The position numbers were made by a program, and so were the translations under genes. The notes under the pieces were generated by a model. That model was not told the DNA's origin and searched no databases. It saw only the letters and a program-made list of their open reading frames with translations. This document shows positions 25,445 to 34,312 of a DNA stretch of 61,482 nucleotides, in pieces. Position 1 is the first letter of the stretch. Every line of letters begins with the position of its first letter. Source of the DNA: Youngiibacter fragilis 232.1 (lineage in GTDB: Bacteria > Bacillota > Clostridia > Clostridiales > Clostridiaceae); the NCBI RefSeq assembly GCF_000495435.3, contig NZ_AXUN02000164.1:1-61482 (forward strand), read 5' to 3'.

Positions 25445-26419
25445 TTGAAGGAAATAGATATACGGGAATTGGGCTTCAGGATAGGAAATGCGGAGGACAG
25501 GGATGCAGGTACAGGAGTCACAGTTATCATCTGCGAGGATGGTGCGGTACCGGGTGTCGATGTCAGGGGAGGTGCCCCGGGAACAAGGGAAACAGACCTC
25601 ATAGATTCCCGTGAAATGGTGGAGAAGGTCCACAGCGTAGTGCTTGCAGGAGGCAGCGCCTTCGGACTTGACGCCTCCTCCGGCGTCATGAGGTTCCTGG
25701 AGGAAAAGGGCATAGGCTTCGACACCGGTGTCGTAAAGGTCCCGATAGTAACGTCTGCAGTACTTTTCGACCTTGCGTACAGGTCAGCTGTAAAAAGGCC
25801 TGACCTCGCGATGGGGTATGAGGCTTGCCTTAATGCATATCCAGGCAACTACGAGGACGGCTCCAGAGGCGCCGGAACCGGTGCAACGGTAGGCAAGGTC
25901 ATGGGACCTCAGAACGCCATGAAGAGCGGCATAGGCTCAGCAGCCTATGAGGTTGGAAGCGTAAGGCTAGGGGCTATCGTAGCTGTCAATGCCTTCGGGA
26001 GCGTATATGACGATGGCAAGCTCATGGCAGGGCCAAGGGTCGCAGGATTCCCGGTATCCACCGAAGACCTTATGATAAGGGGTATGGAAGCGAAGTTCAG
26101 GGGAAATACCACAATTGGCTGCATACTGACCAATGCGAAGCTTACAAAATCACAGGCGAACAAGCTTGCAACAATGGGCCAGGACGGCTTTGCCAGGGCC
26201 ATAAGGCCAGTCCATACCATGGTTGACGGCGATACCCTGTTCGTCATGGCAAACGGCAGCGAGGAAACTGACCTCAGCTTTCTCGGTACCCTTGCCGCAA
26301 AGGCTGTGGAGAAGGCCATAGTCGAAGCGGTAAGGAAGGCAGACAACCTCGGTGACGACATTCTGACCTGTTCGCAGGTCAATTCAGTAAAACTTAAGCA
26401 TGGTCTTGATACGTTCTAG
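25445..26419 (+). CDS. P1-family (DmpA-like) peptidase
   Basis: A 324-residue Ntn-type aminopeptidase or beta-peptidyl aminopeptidase homologue (peptidase family S58). It carries the family blocks VTVIICEDGAVPGVDVRGGAPGTRET, VVLAGGSAFGLDA and GAGTGATVGKVMG. The last block is near where the chain is expected to cut itself and expose the nucleophile. I prefer the TTG at 25445, with GGGAGTGA upstream, over the TTG and ATG at 25415-25420. It is the only plus-strand gene in this part of the window and is bounded by a strong terminator. The substrate is unknown. Confidence 0.85.
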   Translation: MKEIDIRELGFRIGNAEDRDAGTGVTVIICEDGAVPGVDVRGGAPGTRETDLIDSREMVEKVHSVVLAGGSAFGLDASSGVMRFLEEKGIGFDTGVVKVPIVTSAVLFDLAYRSAVKRPDLAMGYEACLNAYPGNYEDGSRGAGTGATVGKVMGPQNAMKSGIGSAAYEVGSVRLGAIVAVNAFGSVYDDGKLMAGPRVAGFPVSTEDLMIRGMEAKFRGNTTIGCILTNAKLTKSQANKLATMGQDGFARAIRPVHTMVDGDTLFVMANGSEETDLSFLGTLAAKAVEKAIVEAVRKADNLGDDILTCSQVNSVKLKHGLDTF

Positions 26420-26426
26420 AACTGAA

Positions 26427-26460
26427 AGGACGCAGCCGAATTTCCATAGGGCTGCGTCCT
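26427..26460. terminator. Terminator after the P1 peptidase gene
   Basis: An 11-bp stem AGGACGCAGCC/GGCTGCGTCCT with a 12-nt loop. It is followed by CTTTCT on the plus side and TTTCAG on the minus side. It lies between two convergent genes. Confidence 0.85.
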
Positions 26461-26464
26461 CTTT

Positions 26465-27868
26465 CTATCTTATCTTTATGTATTTCCACTTTCCGGTCCT
26501 GAACCTGGTTATCACGAAGAACCATCTGACAAGCTGGTCCACAAGGACAGCCGCCCAGGCACCTGTCAGTCCCATGCCTAAATTGTTCACAAGCACATAG
26601 GCTATTATCAGCCTGAAAGGGAGTGCGCCTATGAAGGTAGCAAGCAGCGGCCAGAACGTGTCGCCTGCGCCTCTCAGTGCTCCGGCTAGGATAAGCTGTG
26701 AAGACTGGAAAGGCTGCACAAGCGCGATTATCCTCAGAGCGCCTGAGGCATTCCTGATGATCTCAGGGTCAGCCGAATAAAGTGACACGATCTGCTCAGC
26801 GAAGAAGAAAAATGCAGCCGCAATCAGTGATGATACTATAGAACCCATTCTTCTGGTCTCTTTGGCATATTCCTCCGCCTTGGAAGGATTTCCTGCACCC
26901 AGTGACCTTCCTACGAGCGATGATGCGGCGATACCGAAGCCCTGACCCGGTTGGAACGAAAGCCCCAGGATACTTAAGGCTATCTGATGGGCTGCATATA
27001 CCACAGTGCCAAGTCCGGTAACAATCTTAACAAATATCAGTATGGCAACCCTTAAGGCCAGCGATTCAAGCGAAGCCGGAACCCCTATCTTGACAAGGTT
27101 AGTCATTATGTCACGGTTGAACCTGAACCTGTTCCTGAAGTTGAGTCTCACCACACTATCACCCTTCAGGACAAATGCCAGGAGCAGCATGCTTGCTATG
27201 ATATTTGAGAGCGCTGTGGAAATCCCGGCTCCTGTGATGCCAAGCCTTGGCGCCCCAAAAAGTCCGTAGATCAGTGTTGCGTTTCCTATGACATTAAGGA
27301 AATTGACCAGGATGTTGATCTTCATGGGAACCTTAGTCTGCCCCACTCCGCGAAGAGCCGCGGTTATCGACATGTTGAAGGACTGGAAGATGAAACCGAC
27401 CATTATGATCCTGAAATACAGGTTGCCTATGCCGATGACATCCTGCCCAGCGCCCATGAACTGCATGATCTGATTCGAAAATACTATTCCAAGAGCTCCC
27501 AAGGGTATTCCAAGTCCCAGAAGGTTCAGTATTATGGTGTGCTTAAGCGTGCTCTCGATCCTGTCCTTCCTGCCTGATCCCAGATACCTAGCAATCATGG
27601 CCGTCCCGCCTACGTTCAGAGCCTGTACGAGGGAAAGCCCAACGAACATCGGCTGGTTGGTTATTCCGACAGCAGCCACCGATGCCGCAGCCTCTCCCAG
27701 GTTCGAAAGCCTCCCCAGCATGATCATGTCCACCATACCGAAAAGTGTCCCCATGATGAGTTCCAGAACTATAGGCCATGACAGCCTTATTATATCGGCC
27801 TTCACTGGATTCTTGATGTACGCGTATATATTGAATTTTCCTCTGCCCTTACTTTTGGTCTCTTCCAT
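26465..27868 (-). CDS. MATE-family efflux transporter
   Basis: A 467-residue inner-membrane exporter with about twelve helices in two similar halves. Each half has MATE features, for example MVDMIMLGRLS near residues 45-57 and AASSLVGRSLGAGNP near residues 310-325. MATE proteins expel drugs or metabolites using a Na+ or H+ gradient. The ribosome binding site is weak (AGTAGAG). The substrate is not predictable. Confidence 0.92.
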   Translation of the reverse strand: MEETKSKGRGKFNIYAYIKNPVKADIIRLSWPIVLELIMGTLFGMVDMIMLGRLSNLGEAAASVAAVGITNQPMFVGLSLVQALNVGGTAMIARYLGSGRKDRIESTLKHTIILNLLGLGIPLGALGIVFSNQIMQFMGAGQDVIGIGNLYFRIIMVGFIFQSFNMSITAALRGVGQTKVPMKINILVNFLNVIGNATLIYGLFGAPRLGITGAGISTALSNIIASMLLLAFVLKGDSVVRLNFRNRFRFNRDIMTNLVKIGVPASLESLALRVAILIFVKIVTGLGTVVYAAHQIALSILGLSFQPGQGFGIAASSLVGRSLGAGNPSKAEEYAKETRRMGSIVSSLIAAAFFFFAEQIVSLYSADPEIIRNASGALRIIALVQPFQSSQLILAGALRGAGDTFWPLLATFIGALPFRLIIAYVLVNNLGMGLTGAWAAVLVDQLVRWFFVITRFRTGKWKYIKIR

Positions 27869-27949
27869 CTCTACTAACCATCACTTTCTTATCACATAAC
27901 AAAAATTATAACATAAATTAAACCTGACAAAAAAATAACTTAACTTAAA

Positions 27950-27967
27950 AGAGGCCTTGCGGCCTCT
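27950..27967 (-). terminator. Terminator after the small membrane protein gene
   Basis: A 7-bp stem AGAGGCC/GGCCTCT with a 4-nt loop, followed by TTTAAGTTAAG on the minus strand. Confidence 0.65.
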
Positions 27968-27985
27968 GCGGATCATGTTCCAATC

Positions 27986-28405
27986 CTACTCTGCAACTTT
28001 TACAGCAGGATATCCAAATTCCGGATAAAGGAACAGAAGTTCATTGATTTTTTCCCTGTCTGCCTTGTACCATGTTTTCCCTACCCTTATCATGTCATCC
28101 TGGACAAGGATGTCCAACGGCTCATCAGCTTTGACCCGGACCTTCATCGCCCACTCCTCGGGATTTCCTCCCAGCGGGGAATATCTCAGGTCTATTGAAT
28201 TGAAGACCTTGATGAATCTCCTAAGGTCATCCGCACCGGTGACATGCTTCTCCACATCACCGGAAGCACTGATTGTCATTGTCAAGGAAGCTGCTTCTTC
28301 AGCCTTCAGCTCCGGAGTGACGATGTTTCTGAACATGACATAAGCGACAGCTATCAGCGAGACAAGAAGAAAAGAATTGATAATATTCAGCTGCCATCTC
28401 TTCAA
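27986..28405 (-). CDS. Hypothetical membrane-anchored protein (139 aa)
   Basis: I do not recognise this protein. It has an N-terminal membrane anchor (about residues 8-26, FLLVSLIAVAYVMF) and an outer domain of about 110 residues with predicted beta strands and no cysteines. I chose the TTG at 28405, where GGGGGTGA is well placed. The ATG at 28411 lies almost inside that box. It stands between a MATE exporter and a Na/Pi cotransporter, each with separate terminators. Confidence 0.6.
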   Translation of the reverse strand: MKRWQLNIINSFLLVSLIAVAYVMFRNIVTPELKAEEAASLTMTISASGDVEKHVTGADDLRRFIKVFNSIDLRYSPLGGNPEEWAMKVRVKADEPLDILVQDDMIRVGKTWYKADREKINELLFLYPEFGYPAVKVAE

Positions 28406-28489
28406 ATACATCACCCCCAATATTTATATATGTATATAGCATATACCAGCTTTGTTACCTGGACCTTAATTTTCTTTGAACATTCTGCC

Positions 28490-28516
28490 AAAAAAATGGA
28501 CCGCTTCCAGCGGCCC
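28490..28516 (-). terminator. Terminator after the Na/Pi cotransporter
   Basis: An 8-bp stem GGGCCGCT/AGCGGTCC (one G-U pair) with a 3-nt loop, followed by ATTTTTTTGG on the minus strand. Confidence 0.85.
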
Positions 28517-28526
28517 TTGGTATCAT

Positions 28527-30140
28527 CTATTCTTCATATCTTCCCAATACAGCCTCAGCTACATTGTTCGCATGGTCTCCTACCCTTTCCATGTTGGATA
28601 TCAGGTCAAGGAAGAGTATTCCTGCTATTGGTGTGCATTTCCCATGGTTAAGCCTTCTGATATGAGTTTCCCTGTACTCCTTCTCAAGCTCGTCAATGCG
28701 CTTCTCGACCCTTATCATTGTCTCAGCACGCTTCTTGTCATTGTTCTTGTAGCTTTCGATTGCAATGTTCAGGGCGTCTATGCAATACGTGAACATGGAT
28801 TTGAGCTCTTCGACCGCATCCTCAGTCATTTCGACTCCCTTCCTGATCTTTTCCTGGGCAAGCTCCATTATGTTCTCAGAATGGTCGCCTATCCTTTCGA
28901 TATCGTTCAGGACATGGTAGGTAGATGCAATCCTTCCGAACTCATTGATGTCAATATCGCTTGATGAGAGCTCCACGAGGAAGTTCGTGATACCTTCATT
29001 AAGCTCGTTGATGGTCCTCTCGTTGCCGAATATCCTCTCAGCGTTCGATTCGTCGCTCTCAAGGAATGCCTCGAAGGAAAGCTTGAAGTTTTCCTTTGCG
29101 ATCTCAGCCATCCTTACAGTCTCGTTGATTACCTGCCCTTCAGCAATGGAAGGTGTCTGGAGAAGTCTCTTGTCCAGTCTGTCAGTAACTGAAACCCTTA
29201 CCTCGTCCGGTCCGATGATCTTGTTGGCGGCTGCTATGAGAATGTTCGAGAACGGCAGAAGGATTATTGTATTCAGCACATTGAACATGATATGCAGATC
29301 TGCGATCTGCATCATTATATTATCAGGCGCAGTGAAGCTTCTTACAAAGCTTATCATAAGAGGCCCAAGCGGCAGGAATATTATTGATCCGATGGTATTG
29401 AACATCAGATGGATCACAGCTGCTTTCCTTGCTATCTTGTTGGCTCCTATTGAAGAAAGGAGAGCTGTGGCACAGGTTCCGATATTAGCTCCGAGAAGGA
29501 TTGGGAATGCAATCTCCATGGTGATCTTGCCCGTTGAAGTCATTGCCAGCAGTATACCAGTCGTTGCAGAGCTTGACTGGATTACAGCAGTTGCAACTAC
29601 ACCAAGCAGGATTCCAAAGTACCACTGGGTACCGATGGCAAGGATGATCTGCTCGAAGGCTGGTGATGACTTCAGAGGAGACATGGCAACCTTCATCAGT
29701 TCCATACCTTCCATGAGGAGACCGAAGCCAAGAAGGATGCTCGCAAGGTCCCTGCGCTTCTTTGCCTTGGAGAACATGAACATGACCGCTCCGAAGAATA
29801 TGGCAACCGGAACTATCATTCCCATGTCAAGAGAAATTATGAACGCAGTGACTGTTGTACCAATATTGGCTCCCATTATGATACCGGTAGCCTGAGCCAG
29901 GTTCATCAGACCGGCATTCACAAATCCGACAACCATTACTGTGGTTGCTGAGCTTGACTGCACAATTCCAGTGACTATAGTACCTACAAGGACTGCACTA
30001 ATAGGGTTTGCAGTTACCTTTTCGAGAATGAACTTGAGCTTGGAACCTGCTGCATTTTCAAGTCCGTCTCCCATCATCTTCATACCATAGAAGAACAGAC
30101 CAAGACCCCCGAGTAGACCTAGTATCATTTCAAAATCCAC
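28527..30140 (-). CDS. Na+/phosphate cotransporter with PhoU-like domain
   Basis: A 537-residue NptA/PNaS-type transporter. Two inverted repeats each carry the QSSSATT motif (GIVQSSSATTV near residue 60 and AVIQSSSATTG near residue 188), the hallmark of SLC34-type Na/Pi carriers. The C-terminal 190 residues are helical and PhoU-like (the NDIERIGDHSENI and NMERVGDHANNV metal-binding repeats). The start is GTG, with GGAGG upstream. A tandem TTAACA-N5-TTAACG sequence upstream suggests control by phosphate. Confidence 0.93.
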   Translation of the reverse strand: MDFEMILGLLGGLGLFFYGMKMMGDGLENAAGSKLKFILEKVTANPISAVLVGTIVTGIVQSSSATTVMVVGFVNAGLMNLAQATGIIMGANIGTTVTAFIISLDMGMIVPVAIFFGAVMFMFSKAKKRRDLASILLGFGLLMEGMELMKVAMSPLKSSPAFEQIILAIGTQWYFGILLGVVATAVIQSSSATTGILLAMTSTGKITMEIAFPILLGANIGTCATALLSSIGANKIARKAAVIHLMFNTIGSIIFLPLGPLMISFVRSFTAPDNIMMQIADLHIMFNVLNTIILLPFSNILIAAANKIIGPDEVRVSVTDRLDKRLLQTPSIAEGQVINETVRMAEIAKENFKLSFEAFLESDESNAERIFGNERTINELNEGITNFLVELSSSDIDINEFGRIASTYHVLNDIERIGDHSENIMELAQEKIRKGVEMTEDAVEELKSMFTYCIDALNIAIESYKNNDKKRAETMIRVEKRIDELEKEYRETHIRRLNHGKCTPIAGILFLDLISNMERVGDHANNVAEAVLGRYEE

Positions 30141-30187
30141 AATTATTCCTCCGTTTACAGAAAACTACACATGTAAGTCCAGTTAAC

Positions 30188-30216
30188 ATGATACAGGAAT
30201 CTTCTCCAATTGTTAA
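30188..30216 (-). promoter_or_regulatory. Promoter of the Na/Pi cotransporter gene
   Basis: On the minus strand TTAACA (30216-30211), a 17-bp spacer and TATCAT (30193-30188). Each box matches the consensus at five of six positions. Confidence 0.7.
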
Positions 30217-30232
30217 TGGAGTGTAATGTGAA

Positions 30233-30249
30233 TTAACATAGAATTAACG
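30233..30249 (+). promoter_or_regulatory. Candidate Pho box
   Basis: TTAACA and TTAACG spaced by 5 bp (11-bp period) resemble the PhoP/PhoB direct repeats of Firmicutes. They lie 17 bp upstream of the -35 of a phosphate transporter gene. They read in the opposite orientation to the gene. Confidence 0.5.
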
Positions 30250-30321
30250 TTCATTTTCTTCGTAAACATTTGCAAAGGCAGGGTCAGACCTATAAGGACC
30301 TTGACTTTGCAAATATTATTA

Positions 30322-30984
30322 TCAGATATGTTTATCCCAGGATTTCACCATCACTGTCGAAAACCGCGATCGCAGAAAGTGCAGCCTCATGTACATCATA
30401 GCTTTGAGTATCGCAAGTGGTACTGTACAGGTATGCGCGCCAGCAACCAATGCATCTGTCACCTGTGACGGCTCCTCTAAGCTTGCTGCAAGTATCCTGG
30501 TCTTTAATCCCCTGTAGTCAATGAATGAACGCATTTCCCTGATTTCAAGGCACGGGTCGCTTCTGCAGTTCTTCATCCTGTTCACGTAAGGCGCCAGATA
30601 ATCGTATCCGGCAATTGAGCTTAATATACCCTGGTCCGCGGAATATTTGGCCGTACCCGGAACAGGGACAGCGCTGTCATGTTCCTTTATCCTCTTCACA
30701 AGCTCAAGGCCGATGAAGCTCATCGGAGTATTGATTACAATTTCCCTGCCAGACGATATGCCGTACTCACTTAACCTCAGGTAATCTTCTTAGAGCTCCT
30801 CTACATCACGGCATACTGTCTGAACGAAGATCATGCCTGGTCCCAGCGCAAGGATGTCATCAAGCTGCCCATTTCGTATCCTTCATTCCCTTTTCAGTAT
30901 TGTGGGATTTGTCATTACGCCCTTTATTATTCCAGTACCAAGCGCTTCCCTGATTTCATTTATGTTTGCGGTATCTATGAACAT
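30322..30984 (-). pseudogene. Decayed FSA-type transaldolase
   Basis: The minus strand from the ATG at 30984 reads [15 protein letters not shown] and continues in one frame for 221 codons, the normal length of fructose-6-phosphate aldolase/TalC proteins. It is broken by a TGA after ILKRE and a TAA after DVEEL. The rest shows the family blocks AGYDYLAPYVNRM and TRILAASLEEPSQV. The Schiff-base lysine of the VKVP motif is replaced by asparagine (IVINTPMS). Two stops and a lost catalytic lysine show that it is inactive. It follows a fragment of a glycyl radical enzyme, a pairing known from pflD- and pflF-like loci. Confidence 0.88.
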
Positions 30985-31017
30985 GCGATCCTTACCTTCC
31001 TCTTATCATAGTTTTCA

Positions 31018-31224
31018 TCAGATTGTCTGTTCTGTCCTGTCGCTTATGTCATACTGTGTCTTCCTCGACAGCACATTGAATAATGCCGAATAACCGGCTA
31101 CCCTGACAATGAGGTCCCTGCGACTTTCAGGATGAAGCTGCGCATCCCTCAGTGTATACCTTGAAACCACATTGTACTGCACATGGAACCCACCGAGCCT
31201 GTTGAAGAAGGTCCTGAGCATCAT
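31018..31224 (-). pseudogene. C-terminal remnant of a glycyl radical enzyme
   Basis: Sixty-eight residues match the extreme C-terminus of PFL-like and glycerol dehydratase-like glycyl radical enzymes. GGFHVQYNVVSR is followed by the glycyl radical loop VRVAGYSALF with an intact glycine. The other 700 or so residues are missing. An in-frame stop (TAA) lies 2 codons before the first ATG. No activating enzyme gene remains. The fragment could be inert, or could act as a radical spare part as YfiD does, but it is too short for that family. Confidence 0.85.
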
Positions 31225-31473
31225 GACTTATCCAAAATCAGTGCTATTATAACCTGTATTGCCGGGAAACATAACAATGAATTTTAGAAAAAATCGCTGA
31301 AAACCAATGGATTTAGCGATTTTTCATTGGCTTTAAACTCGTTATGCCACTCAAGTGCTCTGATTAAGCCTCGTTAGTCTTATGATAAAAAAGAGCCATT
31401 GAATATTTACCTCACTATCTCTGTAAATATCAAGGTAAAAAAATATCATAGACTTTCTGCTTGAGTAATTATT

Positions 31474-31495
31474 AGCCCCTTGATCGGGGCTTTTT
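31474..31495 (+). terminator. Isolated plus-strand terminator
   Basis: Stem AGCCCC/GGGGCT with a short loop, followed by TTTTAAGG on the plus strand. No plus-strand gene lies upstream, so it may end an unrecognised small RNA. The minus-strand reading has no T-tract. Confidence 0.6.
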
Positions 31496-31572
31496 AAGGA
31501 ATAACTCCTCCATCGTTATAATTTTCGGGAATCCAGGTTATAAAGTTCTCGAATCATAAATGCATAATAAAA

Positions 31573-31599
31573 AACCTTCCAGGCAAATCCTGGAAGGTT
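31573..31599 (-). terminator. Terminator after rpsI
   Basis: A perfect 11-bp stem AACCTTCCAGG/CCTGGAAGGTT with a 5-nt loop, followed by TTTTATTATG on the minus strand. Confidence 0.9.
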
Positions 31600-31638
31600 C
31601 TGTAACTTTTCTTGCAATACGTGACAGGATAGTAATCC

Positions 31639-32031
31639 TTATCTCTTTGAGAACTGAGGGCTTCTCCTCGCCTTCTTCAAACCGTACTTCTTTCTTTCCT
31701 TCATTCTTGGGTCTCTTGTAAGGAATCCTGCTTTCTTGAGGTCTCCTCTGAGAGATACGTCAGCCTTGAGCAGGGCTCTGGAAATTCCGTGTCTTATTGC
31801 TCCTGCCTGTCCTGTGAATCCACCACCGTGAACATTTACGAGAACATCGTAGCTGTCCTTTGTGGAAGTGAGTACAAGCGGCTGATTAACTATTGTCCTG
31901 AGAGTCTCAAGTCCGAAATAGTTCTCGATGTCTCTCTTGTTTATCGTTACCTTGCCTTCGCCTGGTACGAGTCTGACTCTTGCAACTGACTTCTTTCTTC
32001 TGCCAGTTCCTATGTACTGTACTTTTGCCAT
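31639..32031 (-). CDS. rpsI: 30S ribosomal protein S9
   Basis: 130 residues. It shows the N-terminal [16 protein letters not shown] and the C-terminal [11 protein letters not shown] tail that reaches toward the P-site tRNA. GGAGG lies upstream. It is the second gene of the rplM-rpsI operon, with a strong terminator after it. Confidence 0.99.
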   Translation of the reverse strand: MAKVQYIGTGRRKKSVARVRLVPGEGKVTINKRDIENYFGLETLRTIVNQPLVLTSTKDSYDVLVNVHGGGFTGQAGAIRHGISRALLKADVSLRGDLKKAGFLTRDPRMKERKKYGLKKARRSPQFSKR

Positions 32032-32055
32032 AATTTTTATCCTCCCTCAGTCCTT

Positions 32056-32490
32056 CTAGTACTTAAGCTCAAGAACTTCAGGGTTCTGAGCCTCATGAGG
32101 ATGGCTAGATCCTCTGTAAACCTTCAGCTTGAGCAGCTGGGCTCTTCCAAGGACTCCAGTCGGGAGCATCCTTCTTACCGCTTCAGTGAAAGCGAGCTCC
32201 GGCTTCTTCTCCATTACTTCCCTGTAAGGAGTCTCTTTGAGTCCTCCCGGGTAGTTGGAGTGGTGCCTCATCATCTTCTGGTCAAGCTTCTTGCCTGTAA
32301 GCACAGCCTTCTCAGCATTGATTATGATTACGAAATCTCCTGTGTCCACGTTAGGTGTGAACTCCGGCTTGTTCTTTCCTCTAAGTATGGTAGCGACCTG
32401 GCTTGCCACTCTACCGAGAGGCTTTCCAGCTGCATCAACCACATACCATTTTCTTTCTACTTCACCTGGTTTTGCCAAATATGACTTCAT
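32056..32490 (-). CDS. rplM: 50S ribosomal protein L13
   Basis: 144 residues. The family core ([35 protein letters not shown]) is complete. It is an early-assembly protein of the large subunit. It is the first gene of its operon, behind a consensus promoter and a leader of about 100 nt that fits an L13 autoregulatory leader. Confidence 0.99.
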   Translation of the reverse strand: MKSYLAKPGEVERKWYVVDAAGKPLGRVASQVATILRGKNKPEFTPNVDTGDFVIIINAEKAVLTGKKLDQKMMRHHSNYPGGLKETPYREVMEKKPELAFTEAVRRMLPTGVLGRAQLLKLKVYRGSSHPHEAQNPEVLELKY

Positions 32491-32591
32491 TTCTTTCCTC
32501 CCGAAACTCTACAATTAAGTTCCTATTGTATTTAGGTAATCCTCGACTGTAGGATCCGGGGCTAGTGGATCCTTACAGGAAATTAACAAAC
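32491..32591 (-). ncRNA. Candidate L13 leader RNA
   Basis: Between the promoter start (about 32591) and rplM the RNA can form two hairpins. One has arms CTGTAAGGATCC and GGATCCTACAG (32547-32578, one bulge). The other is TACAAT/ATTGTA (32510-32530), near the ribosome binding site. The position and size match the L13 leader of Firmicutes, in which L13 is thought to repress its own operon. The family match was made by position and folding only. Confidence 0.6.
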
Positions 32592-32597
32592 ACGATT

Positions 32598-32626
32598 ATT
32601 ATATTTCATGTTCCACTTCATGTCAA
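32598..32626 (-). promoter_or_regulatory. Consensus promoter of rplM-rpsI
   Basis: On the minus strand TTGACA (32626-32621), a 17-bp spacer and TATAAT (32603-32598). Both boxes are perfect, the strongest promoter in the window. Confidence 0.95.
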
Positions 32627-32771
32627 TAAAAATCGCGGTGACACTCGTGTGCCAATATATTATACTTCAAAACGGATTTGTTTTGAAGGTATAAACAACA
32701 AAAAAATCTAAAAAAATCAGGTTTATTTTCGGAATTTGCCCGGTACGGGTGTACCAAAGCAATTCCTATGG

Positions 32772-33500
32772 TCAATAATATACTTTTTCAAGGTAAAGTC
32801 CGCATGATGGAGCAGGCTTAGACCTTCCCCTTATGCCAGACCCAATTATTCTTGCGATTTCAGCCTCATCCATCTTCCCCATTCCGGCATCGATCAGAGT
32901 CCCTGCTATTATCCTTGCCATGTTGTATAGGAAGCCTGAGGCTGTGACAGTAAGGATTATGAAGTTTCCTTCCTCACTGAGGCTTATGTCCCTTATTTCC
33001 TTTACAGTGTTCATGTCGCTTGAGCCTGTGCTCATGAATCCGCGGAAATCGTGTGACCCCCTGAACAGTTCCGCTGCAGAGGTCATCTTCTCAAGGTCAA
33101 TTGATTCCTCCACCATACAGGCGTAATTCCTGTATATGGCAGAAGGAAGGTTTCGCCTCAGCATCCTGTAGGAATAAGTCTTCCCGTCGGAGCTGTACCT
33201 CGCATGGAAGCCTTCAGGCATCTCAACGGAGGAGAGTGCCCGGATGTCATCTGGAAGCTTTGCGTTGACGGCCAGGGCTATCCTTTCAGGAGGTATCCTT
33301 CCGTTTGTCTGGAATGACACGGGATACTCCCTGGCATGGACGCCGCTGTCGGTCCTGGATGACCCATTGACTTTGATATCCTCCATGAGGAGGTCCGAAA
33401 GCGCCCTTTCAAGGTCACCCTGAACAGTCCTTGCATGCGGCTGTCTCTGCCATCCTGAAAATGCAGTTCCATCATATTCTATGAGAAGCTTAATGGTCAT
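32772..33500 (-). CDS. truA: tRNA pseudouridine(38-40) synthase
   Basis: 242 residues. The catalytic aspartate is Asp51 in SSRTDSGVHA. It modifies uridines 38-40 in the anticodon arm of tRNAs. It overlaps the ecfT stop by 4 nt (ATGA) in the conserved ecfA1-ecfA2-ecfT-truA order. A long imperfect stem and T-tracts lie downstream before the rplM promoter. Confidence 0.97.
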   Translation of the reverse strand: MTIKLLIEYDGTAFSGWQRQPHARTVQGDLERALSDLLMEDIKVNGSSRTDSGVHAREYPVSFQTNGRIPPERIALAVNAKLPDDIRALSSVEMPEGFHARYSSDGKTYSYRMLRRNLPSAIYRNYACMVEESIDLEKMTSAAELFRGSHDFRGFMSTGSSDMNTVKEIRDISLSEEGNFIILTVTASGFLYNMARIIAGTLIDAGMGKMDEAEIARIIGSGIRGRSKPAPSCGLYLEKVYY

Positions 33501-34312
33501 ATCAGCTTCGTGAGTCCCAGCGCAAAGGTTGCGGCAAAAAGGACTGCAAAGGATGCGAACGCCACTCCGTCACGTTTTGTGTACTTAAGCTGCTTCATCC
33601 TTGTCCTTCCCTCTCCGCCTCTGTAGCTCCTGGCCTCCATCGCCATTGCAAGCTCCTCGGCTCTCCTGAAGGAGGATATGAAGAGGGGTACGAGAAGAGG
33701 AATGAGGCTTTGCGCCTTCTTTATGAGGTTCCTTGATTCGAAGTCAGCTCCCCTTGCCATCTGAGCCTTCATTATCTTGTCGGTCTCATCCATAAGGGTT
33801 GGAATGAACCTCAAGGCTATACTCATCATCATGGCAAGCTCGTGGGCAGGCACACCGATCCTCTTGAAGGGCTTCAGAAGGCTCTCTATCCCGTCTGTAA
33901 GCTCAATAGGTGATGTGGTAAGCGTCAGCACCGAAGTACCCATTATGAGAAACATGAGCCTGCAGGTCATGTACATGGCCTGATAGACGCCTTCCCTGTA
34001 TATCTTGAAGATACTGAACTGTGCAATGAGCGTCTCGCTTGTTCCCTGGGTCACGAACAGGTTCAATGCCGCAGTGAATAGTATCAGCACGAACACAGGC
34101 CTGATTCCCTTGTACAGGTACTTTGGCGAAAGCTTAGCGACCTTGACCATGAGGACTATGAATGCGAATACCGCAACGTAGCCTACGAAGTTCCTGACCA
34201 GGAACAGGTTGATTATGAACAGCAATGAAATCAGGATCTTTGACCTCGGGTCCAGCTTGTGTATGAAGGATTCGCCCGGTATGTACTGTCCTATTGTGAT
34301 ATTCTTTATCAT
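33497..34312 (-). CDS. ecfT: ECF transporter transmembrane protein EcfT
   Basis: 271 residues, with about five or six membrane helices. The two Ala-Arg-Gly coupling motifs that touch the ATPases are clear: [10 protein letters not shown] and [13 protein letters not shown]. It joins EcfA1 and EcfA2 to substrate-binding S components for vitamins. No S component gene is in the window, as expected for the shared group II energising module. It overlaps ecfA2 by 4 nt. Confidence 0.96.
   Translation of the reverse strand: MIKNITIGQYIPGESFIHKLDPRSKILISLLFIINLFLVRNFVGYVAVFAFIVLMVKVAKLSPKYLYKGIRPVFVLILFTAALNLFVTQGTSETLIAQFSIFKIYREGVYQAMYMTCRLMFLIMGTSVLTLTTSPIELTDGIESLLKPFKRIGVPAHELAMMMSIALRFIPTLMDETDKIMKAQMARGADFESRNLIKKAQSLIPLLVPLFISSFRRAEELAMAMEARSYRGGEGRTRMKQLKYTKRDGVAFASFAVLFAATFALGLTKLI

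Larger units (their letters stand above)
31225..31638. other. Intergenic region between rpsI and the decayed genes
   Basis: About 410 bases with no protein gene. It contains a 10-bp AAAAATCGCT inverted repeat (31289-31324), an 8-bp ATATTTAC/GTAAATAT repeat, an isolated plus-strand terminator (31474-31491) and the rpsI terminator (31573-31599). Confidence 0.6.

Noticed and set aside
28945-29895. A 316-codon plus-strand ORF opposite the Na/Pi cotransporter gene
   Set aside because: The frame exists only because of codon bias of the real gene on the other strand. The real gene shows clear QSSSATT motifs.
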